This document shows positions 15,918 through 25,261 of a stretch of DNA of 60,353 nucleotides, piece after piece. Source of the stretch: Pseudomonas sp. (lineage in GTDB: Bacteria; Pseudomonadota; Gammaproteobacteria; Pseudomonadales; Pseudomonadaceae). A program made the translations under genes and the position numbers. Each line of letters opens with the position of its first letter. Positions within the stretch are counted from its first letter, which is position 1. Below the pieces are notes generated by a model. The model searched no databases. It saw only the letters and a list, made by a program, of their open reading frames with translations, and had not been told where the DNA came from. The stretch spans positions 1 to 60,353 of the forward strand of contig NZ_JASLGE010000058.1 in NCBI RefSeq assembly GCF_030150285.1, in the 5' to 3' direction.

Positions 15918-18293
15918 TTGGTAGAGTACGTAGTTTCCCTCGATAAGCTCGGCGTCCATGATGTGGAGCATGTGGGGGGCAAGAACGCATCCCTCGGCGA
16001 GATGATCAGCAACCTTGCAGGCGCTGGTGTGTCCGTTCCCGGTGGTTTTGCCACGACTTCCCAGGCTTACCGTGATTTTCTTGAGCTGAGCGGCTTGAAC
16101 GATCAGATCCATGCAGCGCTGGATGCGCTGGATGTCGATGACGTCAATGCCCTGGCCAAGACCGGCGCCCAGATCCGCCAATGGATCATGGAAGCCGAGT
16201 TCCCTGAGAAACTCAACGCTGAAATCCGCACTGCTTTTGCAACCCTGTCGCAAGGCAACCCGGACATGGCTGTTGCCGTACGTTCTTCGGCCACCGCTGA
16301 AGACTTGCCAGATGCCTCTTTTGCCGGTCAGCAAGAAACCTTCCTCAACATCCGTGGTGTTGAGAACGTGATTCGTGCGGCCAAGGAAGTGTTTGCCTCG
16401 CTGTTCAACGACCGTGCGATTTCTTACCGTGTGCACCAGGGCTTTGACCACAAGCTGGTCGCCCTGTCGGCAGGTGTTCAGCGCATGGTGCGTTCTGAAA
16501 CTGGCACTGCGGGCGTGATGTTCACTCTGGATACCGAGTCGGGCTTCCGTGACGTGGTGTTTATCACCGGTGCTTACGGCCTGGGCGAAACCGTTGTGCA
16601 AGGCGCGGTCAACCCGGACGAGTTCTATGTCCATAAACAAACCCTGGAAGCGGGTCGCCCGGCGATTCTGCGTCGCAACCTGGGCAGCAAAGCGATCAAA
16701 ATGATCTACGGCGACGAAGCCAAGGCCGGTAAATCGGTCAAGGTGATCGATGTCGAGAAAGCCGATCGCGAACGTTTCTGCCTGACCGACGCGGAAGTCA
16801 GCGAGCTGGCCAAGCAAGCGATGATCATCGAGAAGCACTACAAGTGCCCGATGGACATCGAGTGGGCCAAGGACGGTGACGACGGCAAGCTGTACATCGT
16901 TCAGGCTCGCCCTGAAACCGTGAAAAGCCGTTCCCAGGCCAATGTCATGGAGCGCTACCTGCTCAAGGAAACCGGCACCGTGCTGGTTGAAGGCCGTGCG
17001 ATTGGCCAGCGCATTGGCGCGGGCAAGGTGCGCATCATTAAAGACGTGTCCGAAATGGACAAAGTCCAGCCGGGCGACGTGCTGGTGTCCGACATGACCG
17101 ACCCGGACTGGGAACCGGTGATGAAGCGCGCCAGCGCCATCGTCACCAACCGGGGTGGCCGTACTTGCCACGCCGCGATTATTGCGCGTGAGCTGGGCAT
17201 TCCGGCTGTCGTCGGTTGCGGCAATGCCACCCAGCTGTTGAAAGATGGCCAGGGCGTGACGGTGTCCTGCGCGGAAGGCGACACCGGCTTTATCTTCGAA
17301 GGCGAACTGGGCTTCGATATCAAGAAAAACTCCGTAGACGCCATGCCGGACCTGCCGTTCAAAATCATGATGAACGTGGGTAACCCGGACCGTGCCTTTG
17401 ACTTCGCGCAGTTGCCGAACGCCGGTGTGGGCCTGGCCCGTCTGGAGTTCATCATCAACCGCATGATCGGCGTGCACCCCAAGGCACTGCTGAACTACGA
17501 CGGTTTGCCGCAAGAAATCAAAGACAGCGTCGACAAGCGCATCGCGGGTTACAGCAACCCGGTGGATTTCTACGTCGACAAACTGGTTGAAGGCATCAGC
17601 ACGTTGGCCGGCGCGTTTACGCCGAAGAAAGTGATTGTGCGTCTGTCGGACTTCAAGTCCAACGAATACGCCAACCTGATCGGCGGCAAGCTGTACGAGC
17701 CGGAAGAAGAAAACCCGATGCTGGGCTTCCGGGGTGCTTCGCGTTACATCAGCGAAAACTTTCGCGACTGCTTTGAGCTTGAATGCCGCGCCCTCAAGCG
17801 CGTGCGCAACGACATGGGCTTTACCAATGTCGAAATCATGGTGCCGTTCGTGCGTACCTTGGGCGAAGCGAGCCAGGTGATTGACCTGCTGGCAGAAAAC
17901 GGCCTCAAGCGTGGCGAAAACGGCCTGCGTATCATCATGATGTGCGAGTTGCCGTCCAACGCGATTCTGGCTGAAGAGTTCCTGGAGTATTTCGATGGTT
18001 TCTCCATCGGTTCCAACGACCTGACTCAGTTGACCCTGGGCCTGGACCGTGACTCTGGTGTGATCGCGCACTTGTTCGACGAGCGTAACCCCGCGGTCAA
18101 AAAGCTGCTGTCCAACGCCATTCAGGCGTGTAACAAAGCGGGCAAATACATTGGTATTTGCGGTCAGGGCCCGTCCGATCACCCGGATCTGGCGCTGTGG
18201 CTGATGGAGCAGGGCATCGAAAGCGTTTCGTTGAACCCGGACACCGTGCTGGAAACCTGGTTCTTCCTGGCGGAAGGTCAGGCGCAGGCTTGA
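15918..18293 (+). CDS. ppsA: Phosphoenolpyruvate synthase
   Basis: It makes PEP from pyruvate and ATP in gluconeogenesis. The 791-residue protein contains the ATP-binding domain (VGGKNASLGEM, AVRSSATAEDLPDASFAGQQ), the phosphohistidine domain with His418 in TNRGGRTCHAAIIARELG, and the C-terminal PEP/pyruvate barrel (GFRGASRY, SIGSNDLTQL). The start is TTG at 15918 with GGAGA upstream; no ATG fits. A stem-loop terminator follows. Confidence 0.97.
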   Translation: MVEYVVSLDKLGVHDVEHVGGKNASLGEMISNLAGAGVSVPGGFATTSQAYRDFLELSGLNDQIHAALDALDVDDVNALAKTGAQIRQWIMEAEFPEKLNAEIRTAFATLSQGNPDMAVAVRSSATAEDLPDASFAGQQETFLNIRGVENVIRAAKEVFASLFNDRAISYRVHQGFDHKLVALSAGVQRMVRSETGTAGVMFTLDTESGFRDVVFITGAYGLGETVVQGAVNPDEFYVHKQTLEAGRPAILRRNLGSKAIKMIYGDEAKAGKSVKVIDVEKADRERFCLTDAEVSELAKQAMIIEKHYKCPMDIEWAKDGDDGKLYIVQARPETVKSRSQANVMERYLLKETGTVLVEGRAIGQRIGAGKVRIIKDVSEMDKVQPGDVLVSDMTDPDWEPVMKRASAIVTNRGGRTCHAAIIARELGIPAVVGCGNATQLLKDGQGVTVSCAEGDTGFIFEGELGFDIKKNSVDAMPDLPFKIMMNVGNPDRAFDFAQLPNAGVGLARLEFIINRMIGVHPKALLNYDGLPQEIKDSVDKRIAGYSNPVDFYVDKLVEGISTLAGAFTPKKVIVRLSDFKSNEYANLIGGKLYEPEEENPMLGFRGASRYISENFRDCFELECRALKRVRNDMGFTNVEIMVPFVRTLGEASQVIDLLAENGLKRGENGLRIIMMCELPSNAILAEEFLEYFDGFSIGSNDLTQLTLGLDRDSGVIAHLFDERNPAVKKLLSNAIQACNKAGKYIGICGQGPSDHPDLALWLMEQGIESVSLNPDTVLETWFFLAEGQAQA

Positions 18294-18308
18294 GTCGTTG
18301 AGAGAAGG

Positions 18309-18336
18309 GCGGGGCGCTAAAGGTGCCCCGCTCTTT
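18309..18336 (+). terminator. ppsA terminator
   Basis: Stem GCGGGGC / GCCCCGC followed by TCTTT, 15 bases after the ppsA stop. Confidence 0.8.
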
Positions 18337-18394
18337 ATAAGCAGTGGTAGGGCGAGTTCCAGCATGGAGTCGCCCTTTTTTGTGCAAGAGCATT

Positions 18395-19384
18395 ATGCAA
18401 AGCAGCAGTCATCTATTTCCCGTTGCCCTGATCAGCGCTGAGCGTCGGGGCGATTTGAGCGAAGATGTTTATCGCTTGAAACCCGCCAATAGCCCGGATA
18501 TTTCCGTGGAGGTGGTGGTGACCCGACTGGGTCAGGCTGATGCCGACCCGGTGCGGGGTGTGCCGGTGATTCTGTTGCATGGCAGCTTTTCCAATCGCCG
18601 TTTCTGGTACTCGCCCAAAGGCGTTGGCCTGGGCGCCTATTTGGCCCGGGCCGGTTTTGACGTGTGGTTGCCTGAAATGCGTGGTCATGGCCTTTCATCA
18701 CGCAATCAGGCCTGGCGCAAGAATCGTGTGGCGGACTATGCCCGTTATGATTTGCCGGCTATCAGCGCATTTGTGCGCGAGCAGAGTGGGCAAACCCCAC
18801 ACTGGATCGGTCATTCCCAGGGCGGTATCAGTTTGGCTGCCGCGTTGGGTGGCCGGTACCTGGAGAGCGCCGATGTGGCTTCGGCAGCGTTTTTTGGTTG
18901 TCAGGTCAATCGTCGCTATTGGTCGCTGAAAATGCCCCCGGTGCAGTGGGGCGCTTACCTGTTGTTGAAGCGCTTTGCCCAGTTGTCCGGTACTCGACTC
19001 AAGCGCGGGCCAGAAGATGAACCCGTCAGCATCGCCTTGGAGGCCTTGCGCTGGAACGGTTTTCTGGGGCGTTTCAGGGATGCAGAGCGCGACTGGTGGG
19101 CCGGCTTGACTGAGGTTCAGTTGCCGGTGCTGGTCGTGGCCGCCGCCGGCGACCGGATGACGCCGGAATGGGCGTGCCGCAAGCTGTTCGATCAGTTGGC
19201 CTCGGCGCAGCGTCGATTTAAGGTGCTGGGGCGTAGCCAGGGCTTCACGTCGGATTTCAGTCACGTTGAAATGTTGGTGAGCCAGGCGGCGCAACACGAG
19301 GTGTGGCCGTTGGTGGGTAATTGGCTGCGTGAACCCCACGTGTGTGTGGCGCAAGTCGAACTCGCGCAGGTGAGTGCTAGCTAA
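18395..19384 (+). CDS. Alpha/beta hydrolase (EstX-like esterase)
   Basis: A probable esterase or lipase. The 329-residue protein has the oxyanion segment VILLHGSFSNRRFW, MRGHGLSS, and the nucleophile elbow WIGHSQGGIS with Ser141. The likely acid is in VVAAAGDRMTP and the likely His in DFSHVEM. It has the position of PA1771 (estX) between ppsA and rraA. The ATG at 18395 is used; the frame upstream to 18344 overlaps the terminator region and is unlikely to be translated. Confidence 0.85.
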   Translation: MQSSSHLFPVALISAERRGDLSEDVYRLKPANSPDISVEVVVTRLGQADADPVRGVPVILLHGSFSNRRFWYSPKGVGLGAYLARAGFDVWLPEMRGHGLSSRNQAWRKNRVADYARYDLPAISAFVREQSGQTPHWIGHSQGGISLAAALGGRYLESADVASAAFFGCQVNRRYWSLKMPPVQWGAYLLLKRFAQLSGTRLKRGPEDEPVSIALEALRWNGFLGRFRDAERDWWAGLTEVQLPVLVVAAAGDRMTPEWACRKLFDQLASAQRRFKVLGRSQGFTSDFSHVEMLVSQAAQHEVWPLVGNWLREPHVCVAQVELAQVSAS

Positions 19385-19606
19385 AATCAGGTTTCGGATG
19401 AGTGGAGCGCAGGCTGTTATGTGACGGCTTAGGCTTTTTTGGTCATTTTGCATTTCTTTTAGGTTGGTTTGGTTTTATAAAAAGAGTCGTACTGCCGTTC
19501 GACCTTTGCGAAGGCGAGATTTAAAGCCAGCTTGCGTCAGAGCGTCTATAACAGAAGGCACCGCCGTTCCTCTGCCCGTAACGCCCACCTTGAACTGGAG
19601 ACTTTC

Positions 19607-20098
19607 ATGAACCATTACATCACCCCTGATCTGTGCGATGCCTACCCGGATTTGGTGCAAGTGCTTGAGCCCATGTTCAGCAACTTTGGTGGGCGTGACT
19701 CCTTTGGTGGCGAGATCGTGACCATCAAGTGTTTCGAAGACAATTCGCGGGTCAAGGAGCAGGCCGAGCTGGATGGCAAGGGTAAAGTGCTGGTGGTGGA
19801 TGGTGGCGGCTCGTTGCGCTGCGCCTTGCTCGGCGACATGATTGCCGAACGAGCGGCGCAAAACGGCTGGGAAGGGCTAGTGATTTACGGGTGTATCCGT
19901 GACGTTGATGTGATCGCGCAGACGCACCTGGGGGTGCAGGCGCTGGCCAGTCACCCGATGAAAACGAATCGTCGCGGTGTGGGTGATCTCAATGTGGATG
20001 TGACCTTTGCGGGCGTTACGTTCCGCCCCGGTGCTTTCATCTATGCCGACAATAATGGCGTTATTATTTCTCCTTCGGCTCTGAAGATGCCGGACTAA
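19607..20098 (+). CDS. rraA: Ribonuclease E activity regulator RraA
   Basis: RraA binds RNase E and slows mRNA decay; some family members are class II aldolases. The 163-residue protein shows VLVVDGGGSLRCALLGDMIA and VIYGCIRDVDVI, the family core. The ATG at 19607 follows CTGGAGACTTTC. It lies 23 bases before cmaX and may share transcripts with it. Confidence 0.93.
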   Translation: MNHYITPDLCDAYPDLVQVLEPMFSNFGGRDSFGGEIVTIKCFEDNSRVKEQAELDGKGKVLVVDGGGSLRCALLGDMIAERAAQNGWEGLVIYGCIRDVDVIAQTHLGVQALASHPMKTNRRGVGDLNVDVTFAGVTFRPGAFIYADNNGVIISPSALKMPD

Positions 20099-20121
20099 AG
20101 GCTTTTCACTAAGGAACCCGG

Positions 20122-21117
20122 ATGTTAGAGGACGACAACGCACAATGGGGGCTGGTTCATGCCCTGGTACTGGATGGCAAGGGCGGTGCGCGGCAGATTG
20201 CCCGTGCCGACCTGGACGGCCTTCAGTTGCAGGACCACGAAAGCATTTGGTTGCATTGGGATCGCAGTCACCCGCAAACCCAGGACTGGTTGCGTCATTC
20301 GAGTGGTTTGAGCGACTTCAATTGTGATTTGCTCCTTGAGGAAAACACACGGCCTCGCTTGCTGCCGTTGCCCGATAACGAGTTGCTGCTGTTCTTGCGC
20401 GGGGTCAATCTGAACCCTGGGGCAGAGCCGGAAGACATGGTGTCGCTGCGTATTTTCGGGAGCGCCCAGCGCATGATTTCGTTGCGTATGCGCCCGTTAC
20501 GCGCCACAGACGAACTGCTCAGTGAGTTTGAGCATGGCGAGGGGCCGGAAAACCCTTCACAGCTTATCCTTTACCTTGCCCAGCACCTGACGCTCAAGGT
20601 GCAGGATTTGATTAGTGAGCTGTCTGAAACTGTCGATGACGAAGAAGATAAAATAGATGCCGACGAACGGTATACGCCCGACCACGTCTCGCTCTTGCAG
20701 ATTCGTCGCCGTGCCGCGGGTTTGCGCCGTTTTCTGGCCCCGCAGCGGGACATTTTCGGGCAGCTTACGCGCACAAAACTGCCATGGTTTACGAAGGACG
20801 ACTCCGATTACTGGAATGAATTGAACAACAGCCTGACGCGCTACCTCGAAGAGCTGGAGTTGACGAGGGAGCGCGTAGGGCTTGTTCTGGAGGCCGAAGA
20901 CAGGCGTTTGAACGTGCGCATGAGCCGGATCATGTACCGGTTTGGGGTGCTGACCGGCATCTTTTTGCCTATCACGTTTATGACCGGTTTGCTGGGCATC
21001 AACGTTGGGGGGGTGCCGTTTTCCGGTGACTCTTATGGCTTTGCAATCATGTGCGGGCTGATGACGGTGATCGGTGTGGGGCAGTGGTGGTTCTATCGCC
21101 GTCTGCAGTGGCTGTGA
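20122..21117 (+). CDS. cmaX: CorA/ZntB-type divalent metal transporter CmaX
   Basis: An inner-membrane channel or transporter for Mg or Zn, with a large cytoplasmic N-terminal funnel, an acidic stretch (SETVDDEEDKID) and two C-terminal transmembrane helices. The loop motif is GIN (TGLLGINVGGVP) rather than the GMN of classical CorA, as in ZntB-like proteins. It is 331 residues long. It begins the cmaX-crfX-cmpX-sigX cluster, which in P. aeruginosa responds to envelope stress. No strong ribosome site is seen (AAGGAACCCGG lies close upstream). Confidence 0.93.
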   Translation: MLEDDNAQWGLVHALVLDGKGGARQIARADLDGLQLQDHESIWLHWDRSHPQTQDWLRHSSGLSDFNCDLLLEENTRPRLLPLPDNELLLFLRGVNLNPGAEPEDMVSLRIFGSAQRMISLRMRPLRATDELLSEFEHGEGPENPSQLILYLAQHLTLKVQDLISELSETVDDEEDKIDADERYTPDHVSLLQIRRRAAGLRRFLAPQRDIFGQLTRTKLPWFTKDDSDYWNELNNSLTRYLEELELTRERVGLVLEAEDRRLNVRMSRIMYRFGVLTGIFLPITFMTGLLGINVGGVPFSGDSYGFAIMCGLMTVIGVGQWWFYRRLQWL

Positions 21118-21179
21118 AAAGGCCCATGTGACTTCGTTGCAGTCGTTCGCGTCTTTTACAGACTTACCGAGAGGTGCTT

Positions 21180-21425
21180 ATGCACGATCCGTTTGAACAA
21201 TCCCTGCGTGAAATGCTCAAGGCACCTGCCTCCAACCGAGACGATAAAGCCTGCCTGGGGAGGGTATTGAAAACCGCCAACCGTCAGGTCGGCGCGGGTG
21301 ATCTTTTCAGTTTGCTGGGGCGTTGGCTGCAAGCGTTGATGATTGCTTTGAATAACGGTTCAGCTCATATTGCGCCCGTTTCGCGGCGCAAACCTGCTGC
21401 TCGCCCTGTTGATAAGGCTGATTGA
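21180..21425 (+). CDS. crfX: CrfX protein
   Basis: A small conserved Pseudomonas protein (81 residues) of unknown function encoded between cmaX and cmpX. It shows MHDPFEQSLREMLK at the N-terminus and a basic C-terminus. A GTG at 21174 is in frame, but GAGAGG upstream fits the ATG at 21180. It ends two bases before the cmpX start. The name rests on position and on the conserved N-terminus. Confidence 0.85.
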   Translation: MHDPFEQSLREMLKAPASNRDDKACLGRVLKTANRQVGAGDLFSLLGRWLQALMIALNNGSAHIAPVSRRKPAARPVDKAD

Positions 21426-21427
21426 AC

Positions 21428-22252
21428 ATGGAACTTGATCTCTGGACCCAGAGCCTGGTCACGGCAATGACTGCTCTGTGGACTAAAATTGCCAACTTTA
21501 TCCCCAACCTTTTCGGGGCGTTGGTGGTGGTGTTGCTCGGCTTTGTAGTCGCCAAACTGCTGGACACCCTGTTATCGAAATTGCTCGCCAAGCTGGGGCT
21601 TGACCGTTTGATGGGCGGCACAGGCCTGACCAAAATTTTAGGGCGTGCGGGCATCAGGGTGCCGATCTCGACCTTGATCGGTAAAATTGTTTACTGGTTT
21701 ATTCTGCTTATTTTTCTCGTGTCCGCGGCCCAGTCCCTGGGGCTTGAGCGTGTCTCCGCTACGCTGGATATCTTTACGCTGTACTTGCCCAAAGTGTTTG
21801 GTGCGCTCTTGGTTCTGCTGGTTGGCGTGCTCGTTGCGCAACTGCTCAACGGCCTTGTGCGCGGGGCTGCCGAAAGTGTGGGCTTCGAATATGCAGGCGG
21901 CCTTGGGCGTGTGGCCCAAGGGTTGGTCATCATTATCAGTATTTCGGTCGCGATCAGTCAGTTGGAGGTCAAAACTGACCTGCTGAACCATGTCATCGTG
22001 ATTGTGTTAATTACCGTTGGTCTGGCGGTTGCTTTGGCCATGGGGCTTGGAAGCCGCGAAATCGCGGGTCAAATCCTGGCCGGGATTTATGTGCGTGAGT
22101 TGTATCAAGTTGGGCAAGAAGTGCGGGTTGGAGGGGTTGAAGGTCAGATTGAAGAAATCGGCACGGTTAAAACCACGTTGCTGACGGATGAGGGTGAGCT
22201 AGTCTCGATCTCGAATCGGGTGTTGCTGGACCAGCATGTGACTAGCCGCTGA
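21428..22252 (+). CDS. cmpX: Mechanosensitive-channel-like membrane protein CmpX
   Basis: An inner-membrane protein of the small mechanosensitive channel superfamily. The 274 residues contain about four hydrophobic segments (FGALVVVLLGFVVAKLL, VYWFILLIFLVSAA, VFGALLVLLVGVLVAQ, VIVIVLITVGLAVALAMGLG) and a short soluble end with GQEVRVGGVEGQIEEIG. A TTG at 21422 overlaps the crfX stop; the ATG at 21428 is preferred. In P. aeruginosa, CmpX has been connected with SigX activity and cell-wall stress. Confidence 0.93.
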   Translation: MELDLWTQSLVTAMTALWTKIANFIPNLFGALVVVLLGFVVAKLLDTLLSKLLAKLGLDRLMGGTGLTKILGRAGIRVPISTLIGKIVYWFILLIFLVSAAQSLGLERVSATLDIFTLYLPKVFGALLVLLVGVLVAQLLNGLVRGAAESVGFEYAGGLGRVAQGLVIIISISVAISQLEVKTDLLNHVIVIVLITVGLAVALAMGLGSREIAGQILAGIYVRELYQVGQEVRVGGVEGQIEEIGTVKTTLLTDEGELVSISNRVLLDQHVTSR

Positions 22253-22276
22253 GGCGCTAAACCCTGCTAACGTATG

Positions 22277-22314
22277 CCGCCGCAAAAAGACGCCTGCTAT
22301 TGGCGCTGCGGCGG
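22277..22314 (+). other. Stem-loop between cmpX and sigX
   Basis: An 8-bp outer stem (CCGCCGCA / TGCGGCGG) encloses a smaller stem (CGCC / GGCG). There is no T-run, so it is probably a partial attenuator or processing site between the cmpX cistrons and sigX. Confidence 0.45.
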
Positions 22315-22344
22315 ACACTGACCTGACTGTCGGCACGAGTCGTT

Positions 22345-22935
22345 TTGAATAAAGCCCAATCGCTATCCATGCGCTATGACCCCCGCGATCTCTCTGATGA
22401 GGAGTTGGTTGCGCGCGCGCATGATGAGTTGTTTCACGTTACGCGCGCCTATGAAGAACTGATGCGGCGGTATCAACGCACTTTGTTCAACGTTTGTTCA
22501 AGGTATTTAGGGAACGATAGAGATGCGGATGATGTCTGTCAGGAAGTGATGCTGAAGGTCCTGTACGGTTTGAAAAATTTCGAGGGCAAATCGAAATTCA
22601 AGACATGGCTATATAGCATCACTTACAACGAGTGCATCACACAGTATCGGAAAGAACGGCGAAAGCGTCGCTTGATGGACGCGCTGAGCCTTGACCCCCT
22701 CGAGGAAGCGTCTGAGGAAAAGACGCCGAAACCTGAGGAAAAGGGCGGGCTTGATCGTTGGTTGGTGCATGTGAATCCGATTGATCGGGAGATTCTGGTG
22801 CTGCGTTTTGTCGCAGAACTGGAATTTCAGGAAATCGCAGACATAATGCATATGGGTTTGAGCGCGACAAAAATGCGTTACAAGCGTGCTCTTGATAAAT
22901 TGCGTGAGAAATTTGCAGGCATTGCTGAAACTTAG
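22345..22935 (+). CDS. sigX: ECF sigma factor SigX
   Basis: It directs RNA polymerase to oprF and to fatty-acid and envelope genes in Pseudomonas. The 196-residue protein has sigma region 2 (YEELMRRYQRTLFNVC, DADDVCQEVMLKVLYGLKNF, KFKTWLYSITYNEC) and region 4 (PIDREILVLRFVAELEFQEI). Start TTG at 22345 gives the N-terminus MNKAQSLS known for SigX; an ATG nine codons further would cut it. No anti-sigma gene is adjacent, as in other pseudomonads. Confidence 0.95.
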   Translation: MNKAQSLSMRYDPRDLSDEELVARAHDELFHVTRAYEELMRRYQRTLFNVCSRYLGNDRDADDVCQEVMLKVLYGLKNFEGKSKFKTWLYSITYNECITQYRKERRKRRLMDALSLDPLEEASEEKTPKPEEKGGLDRWLVHVNPIDREILVLRFVAELEFQEIADIMHMGLSATKMRYKRALDKLREKFAGIAET

Positions 22936-23041
22936 TTCAGCGCAAATGGCTCTACGTGTAGGCAAGTTCTGATAGACTTGCCGACGAGTTGTCCTTCGGT
23001 ATGTAGGACTGCTTTACAATCACCAGATGGGGATTTAACGG

Positions 23042-24019
23042 ATGAAACTGAAAAACACCTTGGGCATTGCCATTGGTTCCTTTGTAGCCGCAACTTCGTT
23101 CGGTGCCCTGGCACAAGGCCAAGGCGCGGTCGAGGGTGAACTGTTCTACAAAAAACAGTACAACGACAGCGTCAAGCACGTACAAGACGGTTACAACCCA
23201 GGCGCATCGATCGGTTACTTCCTGACCGACGACGTTTCGTTGAACCTGACCTACGACACCACTGATCACACTCGTTCGACTGAAGGCACTGGCCATCAGA
23301 AAATCAAGGGTGACAACTTCGGTCTGAACGCTCAGTACCACTTCGGCACCGTGGGTGACGCTCTGCGTCCATACGTTTCCGGCGGTGTTGCTCACAAGAG
23401 CATGACCAACGTTGAGGCTGACGGCCACAGCGGTCGCGACAAGTCGACGTTCCTGACTGCAGGCGCTGGTGTTAAGTGGTACATCACTGACAACCTGTTC
23501 GCACGTGCTGGCGTTGAAGCTGACTACAAGCTGGACAACGGCAAGTGGGACTACGCGCCTACCGTTGGCCTGGGTGTTAACTTCGGCGGCAACGGCGGTA
23601 AAGTAGCGCCGGCTCCAGTTCCAGCTCCAGCACCAATCGCTGAGCCAGAACCAGAAGCACCGATCGCTGAAGTTGTTCGCGTTGAACTGGACGTGAAATT
23701 CGACTTCGACAAGTCGGTTGTTAAATCGCAGTACATGCCTGACATCAACAACGTTGCTGATTTCATGAAGCAGTACCCAGCGACCAACACCGTTGTTGCT
23801 GGTTACACTGACAGCGTAGGTACAGATGCCTACAACCAAAAGCTGTCGCAGCGTCGTGCTGACGCTGTTCGTGCTGCCCTGGTTAACCAAGGCATTGCTG
23901 CTAACCGTGTAGACGCGGTTGGCCACGGCAAGAACAACCCAGTTGCTTCCAACGCAACTGAAGAAGGCCGTGCTCTGAACCGTCGCGTAGAAGCTACCGT
24001 TCAAGCAGAAGCTAAGTAA
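23042..24019 (+). CDS. oprF: Major outer-membrane porin and peptidoglycan anchor OprF
   Basis: A slow general porin that also ties the outer membrane to peptidoglycan. The 325-residue protein has a signal peptide (cleavage near ALA-QGQG, residue 24), an eight-strand barrel, a Pro/Ala/Glu hinge (about residues 188-207), and an OmpA-like domain (KFDFDKSVVKSQYMPDI, LSQRRADAVRAALV, GRALNRRVE). It contains no cysteine, unlike P. aeruginosa OprF and like the P. fluorescens type. Codon use is strongly biased, as expected for an abundant protein. A hairpin (22961-22982) lies in the gap after sigX, so oprF probably has its own promoters. Confidence 0.98.
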   Translation: MKLKNTLGIAIGSFVAATSFGALAQGQGAVEGELFYKKQYNDSVKHVQDGYNPGASIGYFLTDDVSLNLTYDTTDHTRSTEGTGHQKIKGDNFGLNAQYHFGTVGDALRPYVSGGVAHKSMTNVEADGHSGRDKSTFLTAGAGVKWYITDNLFARAGVEADYKLDNGKWDYAPTVGLGVNFGGNGGKVAPAPVPAPAPIAEPEPEAPIAEVVRVELDVKFDFDKSVVKSQYMPDINNVADFMKQYPATNTVVAGYTDSVGTDAYNQKLSQRRADAVRAALVNQGIAANRVDAVGHGKNNPVASNATEEGRALNRRVEATVQAEAK

Positions 24020-24039
24020 CTTTTAGCCTGGCTGTATGA

Positions 24040-24066
24040 AAAACCCGGCCTTGGCCGGGTTTTTCT
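24040..24066 (+). terminator. oprF terminator
   Basis: Perfect stem AACCCGGCC / GGCCGGGTT followed by TTTCTTT, about 20 bases after the oprF stop. Confidence 0.92.
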
Positions 24067-24202
24067 TTGCCCGGGATTTGTGCTGTGCGGTGCTCTGCAT
24101 CAACGCGGCCGCTGGCATTGTGTTGCGAGTGGTCCTCGCATGCACCGTGGATGCACGGTTATAATTGCGTCCCTTCAAGCTTTCTTCGAGTCCATACAGC
24201 CC

Positions 24203-25228
24203 ATGTATAACCTGGCCCGCCAGTTGCTTTTCAAACTCTCTCCTGAAACCTCTCACGATCTGTCCCTGGATCTGATCGGGGCGGGTGGCCGTCTGGGGCT
24301 CAATGGTTTGTTGTGCAAGGCACCGGCAAAGGTGCCAGTAACGGTCATGGGGCTCGAATTTGCAAACCCGGTCGGGCTGGCTGCCGGCCTGGATAAAAAC
24401 GGTGCGGCCATTGATGGTTTTGCACAGTTGGGTTTCGGTTTTGTCGAGATTGGCACGGTCACGCCGCGTCCCCAACCTGGTAACCCCAAGCCGCGTATTT
24501 TTCGTCTGCCTGAAGCCCAGGCCATTATTAACCGCATGGGTTTTAACAACCTTGGGGTTGATCACCTGCTTAGCCGGGTTCAGGCTGCCAAGTACAGCGG
24601 TATTCTGGGGATCAATATCGGCAAGAATTTCGACACTCCGGTTGAGTGTGCGGTCGATGATTACCTGATCTGCCTGGACAAGGTTTACGCCCATGCCAGC
24701 TATGTAACAGTGAACGTCAGCTCGCCGAACACACCCGGCCTGCGCAGTCTGCAATTTGGTGATTCACTCAAACAATTGCTCGAAGCCCTACAGTTACGTC
24801 AGAACGAGCTTACGCAACGCCACGGAAAGCGTGTACCGCTGGCAATCAAGATTGCACCGGACATGACGGATGAAGAAACCCTTCAGGTGGCTCAGGCGCT
24901 GCTTGAGACCGGAATGGATGCGGTGATTGCGACCAATACCACGTTAAGCCGGGTGGGTGTTGAAGGCATGGAGCATGGCGACGAGGCCGGTGGCCTGTCA
25001 GGTGCGCCAGTACGCGAAAAGAGCACGCATACCGTGAAGGTGCTGGCGAGCGAGTTGGCGGGGCGCCTGCCGATTATCGCCGCAGGGGGCATTACTGAAG
25101 GCCGGCACGCCGCTGAGAAAGTCGCCGCGGGTGCCAGCCTGGTTCAGATTTACTCGGGCTTTATTTACAAAGGCCCTGCCTTGATTCGTGAGTCGGTGGA
25201 TGCCATTTCAGCATTGGCGCGCCAGTAA
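24203..25228 (+). CDS. pyrD: Dihydroorotate dehydrogenase (quinone), class 2
   Basis: It oxidises dihydroorotate to orotate at the inner membrane, passing electrons to quinone (fourth step of UMP synthesis). The 341-residue protein has the membrane-associated N-terminal helices of class 2 (MYNLARQLLFKLSPETSHDL), GLDKNGAAIDGF, NRMGFNN, the catalytic Ser in NVSSPNTPGLR, and the FMN segment IIAAGGITEG. The ATG at 24203 starts this family N-terminus. In P. aeruginosa oprF is followed by the nitrate-assimilation genes; here pyrD comes next (see findings). Confidence 0.97.
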   Translation: MYNLARQLLFKLSPETSHDLSLDLIGAGGRLGLNGLLCKAPAKVPVTVMGLEFANPVGLAAGLDKNGAAIDGFAQLGFGFVEIGTVTPRPQPGNPKPRIFRLPEAQAIINRMGFNNLGVDHLLSRVQAAKYSGILGINIGKNFDTPVECAVDDYLICLDKVYAHASYVTVNVSSPNTPGLRSLQFGDSLKQLLEALQLRQNELTQRHGKRVPLAIKIAPDMTDEETLQVAQALLETGMDAVIATNTTLSRVGVEGMEHGDEAGGLSGAPVREKSTHTVKVLASELAGRLPIIAAGGITEGRHAAEKVAAGASLVQIYSGFIYKGPALIRESVDAISALARQ

Positions 25229-25235
25229 GCGGGCA

Positions 25236-25261
25236 TAAAAAAGGGCTCCCTCAAGGAGCCC
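25236..25261 (-). terminator. rmf terminator between pyrD and rmf
   Basis: Stem GGGCTCC / GGAGCCC with six T on the minus strand, about 80 bases past the rmf stop. It could also slow the convergent pyrD transcript. Confidence 0.8.

Noticed and set aside
15753..18365. Open frame of 870 codons on the minus strand opposite ppsA
   Set aside because: It is a mirror of ppsA produced by GC-rich codon use; the plus-strand protein is a complete PEP synthase and the antisense product matches no family I know.
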